Notes under the pieces: model-generated
Seen by the model: the letters and a program-made list of their open reading frames with translations, nothing else
The model's database searches: none
Told to the model about the DNA's origin: nothing
Made by a program: the position numbers and the translations under genes
Source: Olsenella urininfantis
Lineage (GTDB): Bacteria > Actinomycetota > Coriobacteriia > Coriobacteriales > Atopobiaceae
Direction of reading: 5' to 3'
Assembly: GCF_900155635.1 (NCBI RefSeq)
Contig: NZ_LT732540.1
Coordinates: 89,660 to 153,659 of the forward strand
DNA: 64,000 nt
In this document: piece by piece, positions 63,836 through 64,000 of the stretch
Numbering within the stretch: position 1 is the stretch's first letter
How the letters are laid out: each line of letters begins with the position of its first letter

Positions 63836-63886
63836 CATTCTTTGCATCCACGCGGCGTGTCGCTCGCGCGGGGAGAGGAGAGCGTC

Positions 63887-64000
63887 ATGCCTGATACCAG
63901 GACCGACATGCCACAGGGAGGTCTGCGGTCTGTATTGTGCCGGCTCCGACGCAATGCAGGTCTGGTGCTTGCCGCCGTTCTCCTCGTTGCCGTAGGCGCG
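63887..64000 (+). CDS. Start of a membrane or exported protein (cut by window end)
   Basis: ATG 63887 follows GGGAGAGGAG. The visible 38 codons read MPDTRTDMPQGGLRSVLCRL, then RRNAGLVLAAVLLVAVGA: a short cytoplasmic basic segment and the beginning of a membrane helix or signal. Too little is visible to assign a family. The long leader with a GC hairpin suggests regulation at the RNA level. Confidence 0.55.
   Translation, partial: MPDTRTDMPQGGLRSVLCRLRRNAGLVLAAVLLVAVGA

Noticed and set aside
63651..63995. 114-codon frame crossing the C9/G9 hairpin
   Set aside because: Would translate through a perfect hairpin and overlap the better-supported start at 63887.
1..64000. CRISPR arrays, rRNA and tRNA genes
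   Set aside because: No regularly spaced repeat-spacer pattern, rRNA signature or cloverleaf was recognised; a covariance-model search would be needed to exclude a single tRNA.

Overview
This 64 kb window is GC-rich for most of its length and reads like an accessory region of a host-associated Coriobacteriia chromosome (Olsenella/Atopobiaceae-like). That placement is an inference from composition, from sortase-anchored SpaA/VaFE-type surface proteins, from a BspA-like surface-protein remnant and from DUF2958/DUF4314 element genes. No rRNA, tRNA or CRISPR array was recognised. Intact genes alternate with a large number of broken fragments (frameshifts, single nonsense codons, gene tails joined to unrelated sequence), so the window looks like an integration and recombination hot spot.

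Layout. 0-3.1 kb: C-terminal part of a STAND-type NTPase, then a repeat-rich non-coding stretch and a decayed VaFE/SpaA adhesin (3.8-4.9 kb). 5.0-8.3 kb: ABC-F ATPase and an alpha/beta hydrolase bracketed by two copies of a palindrome-containing repeat. 8.6-14.0 kb: type III restriction-modification operon (RHH protein, Mod, Res) with tandem operator-like repeats, an in-frame G9 tract and a frameshift in mod. 14.1-21.5 kb: DUF2958 protein, zinc-ribbon membrane protein, lipoprotein with a decayed MerR leader, membrane protein, DUF3320 fusion protein, a conserved unknown, and a zinc alcohol dehydrogenase with a replaced N-terminus. 22.2-26 kb: Tat-exported, sortase-anchored metallophosphoesterase and an AraC/GyrI-type regulator. 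26-29.8 kb: unknown pair with a paralogue at 46 kb, fragments, and a Fic protein.

29.8-36.5 kb is a patchwork: an AT-rich Firmicutes-like insert, two multiply frameshifted genes, an AT-rich LPKTG adhesin with a GC-rich module near its end, and IS3-family debris. 36.5-38.4 kb: a BglG/EIIA sugar-PTS pair flanked by ImmA-type fragments. 38.5-42.6 kb: a 1360-residue LPQTG adhesin. 43.6-45.8 kb: a phage lysis cassette with a two-domain lysin.

45.9-53.1 kb is the most interesting block: a zinc-ribbon gene broken by one stop codon, a BfiI-like PLD nuclease, two DNA methyltransferases of different type, an AbrB-like protein, and a divergent SMC/RecF-like ATPase with a CxxC pair. I read it as a candidate restriction/defence system. 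53.4-57 kb: a divergent HTH/partner pair with three operator copies, a frameshifted phage portal gene, and a split paralogue of the 19.7 kb gene. 57-64 kb: an LPATG surface protein, phage/plasmid remnants (DUF4314, sigma-like, SUKH), an HTH protein with an internal duplication, an overlapping Fic and GIY-YIG pair, a truncated IS1595-type transposase and the start of a membrane protein.

The common thread is genome conflict (three defence modules, two Fic proteins, phage lysis and portal genes) mixed with cell-surface adhesins.
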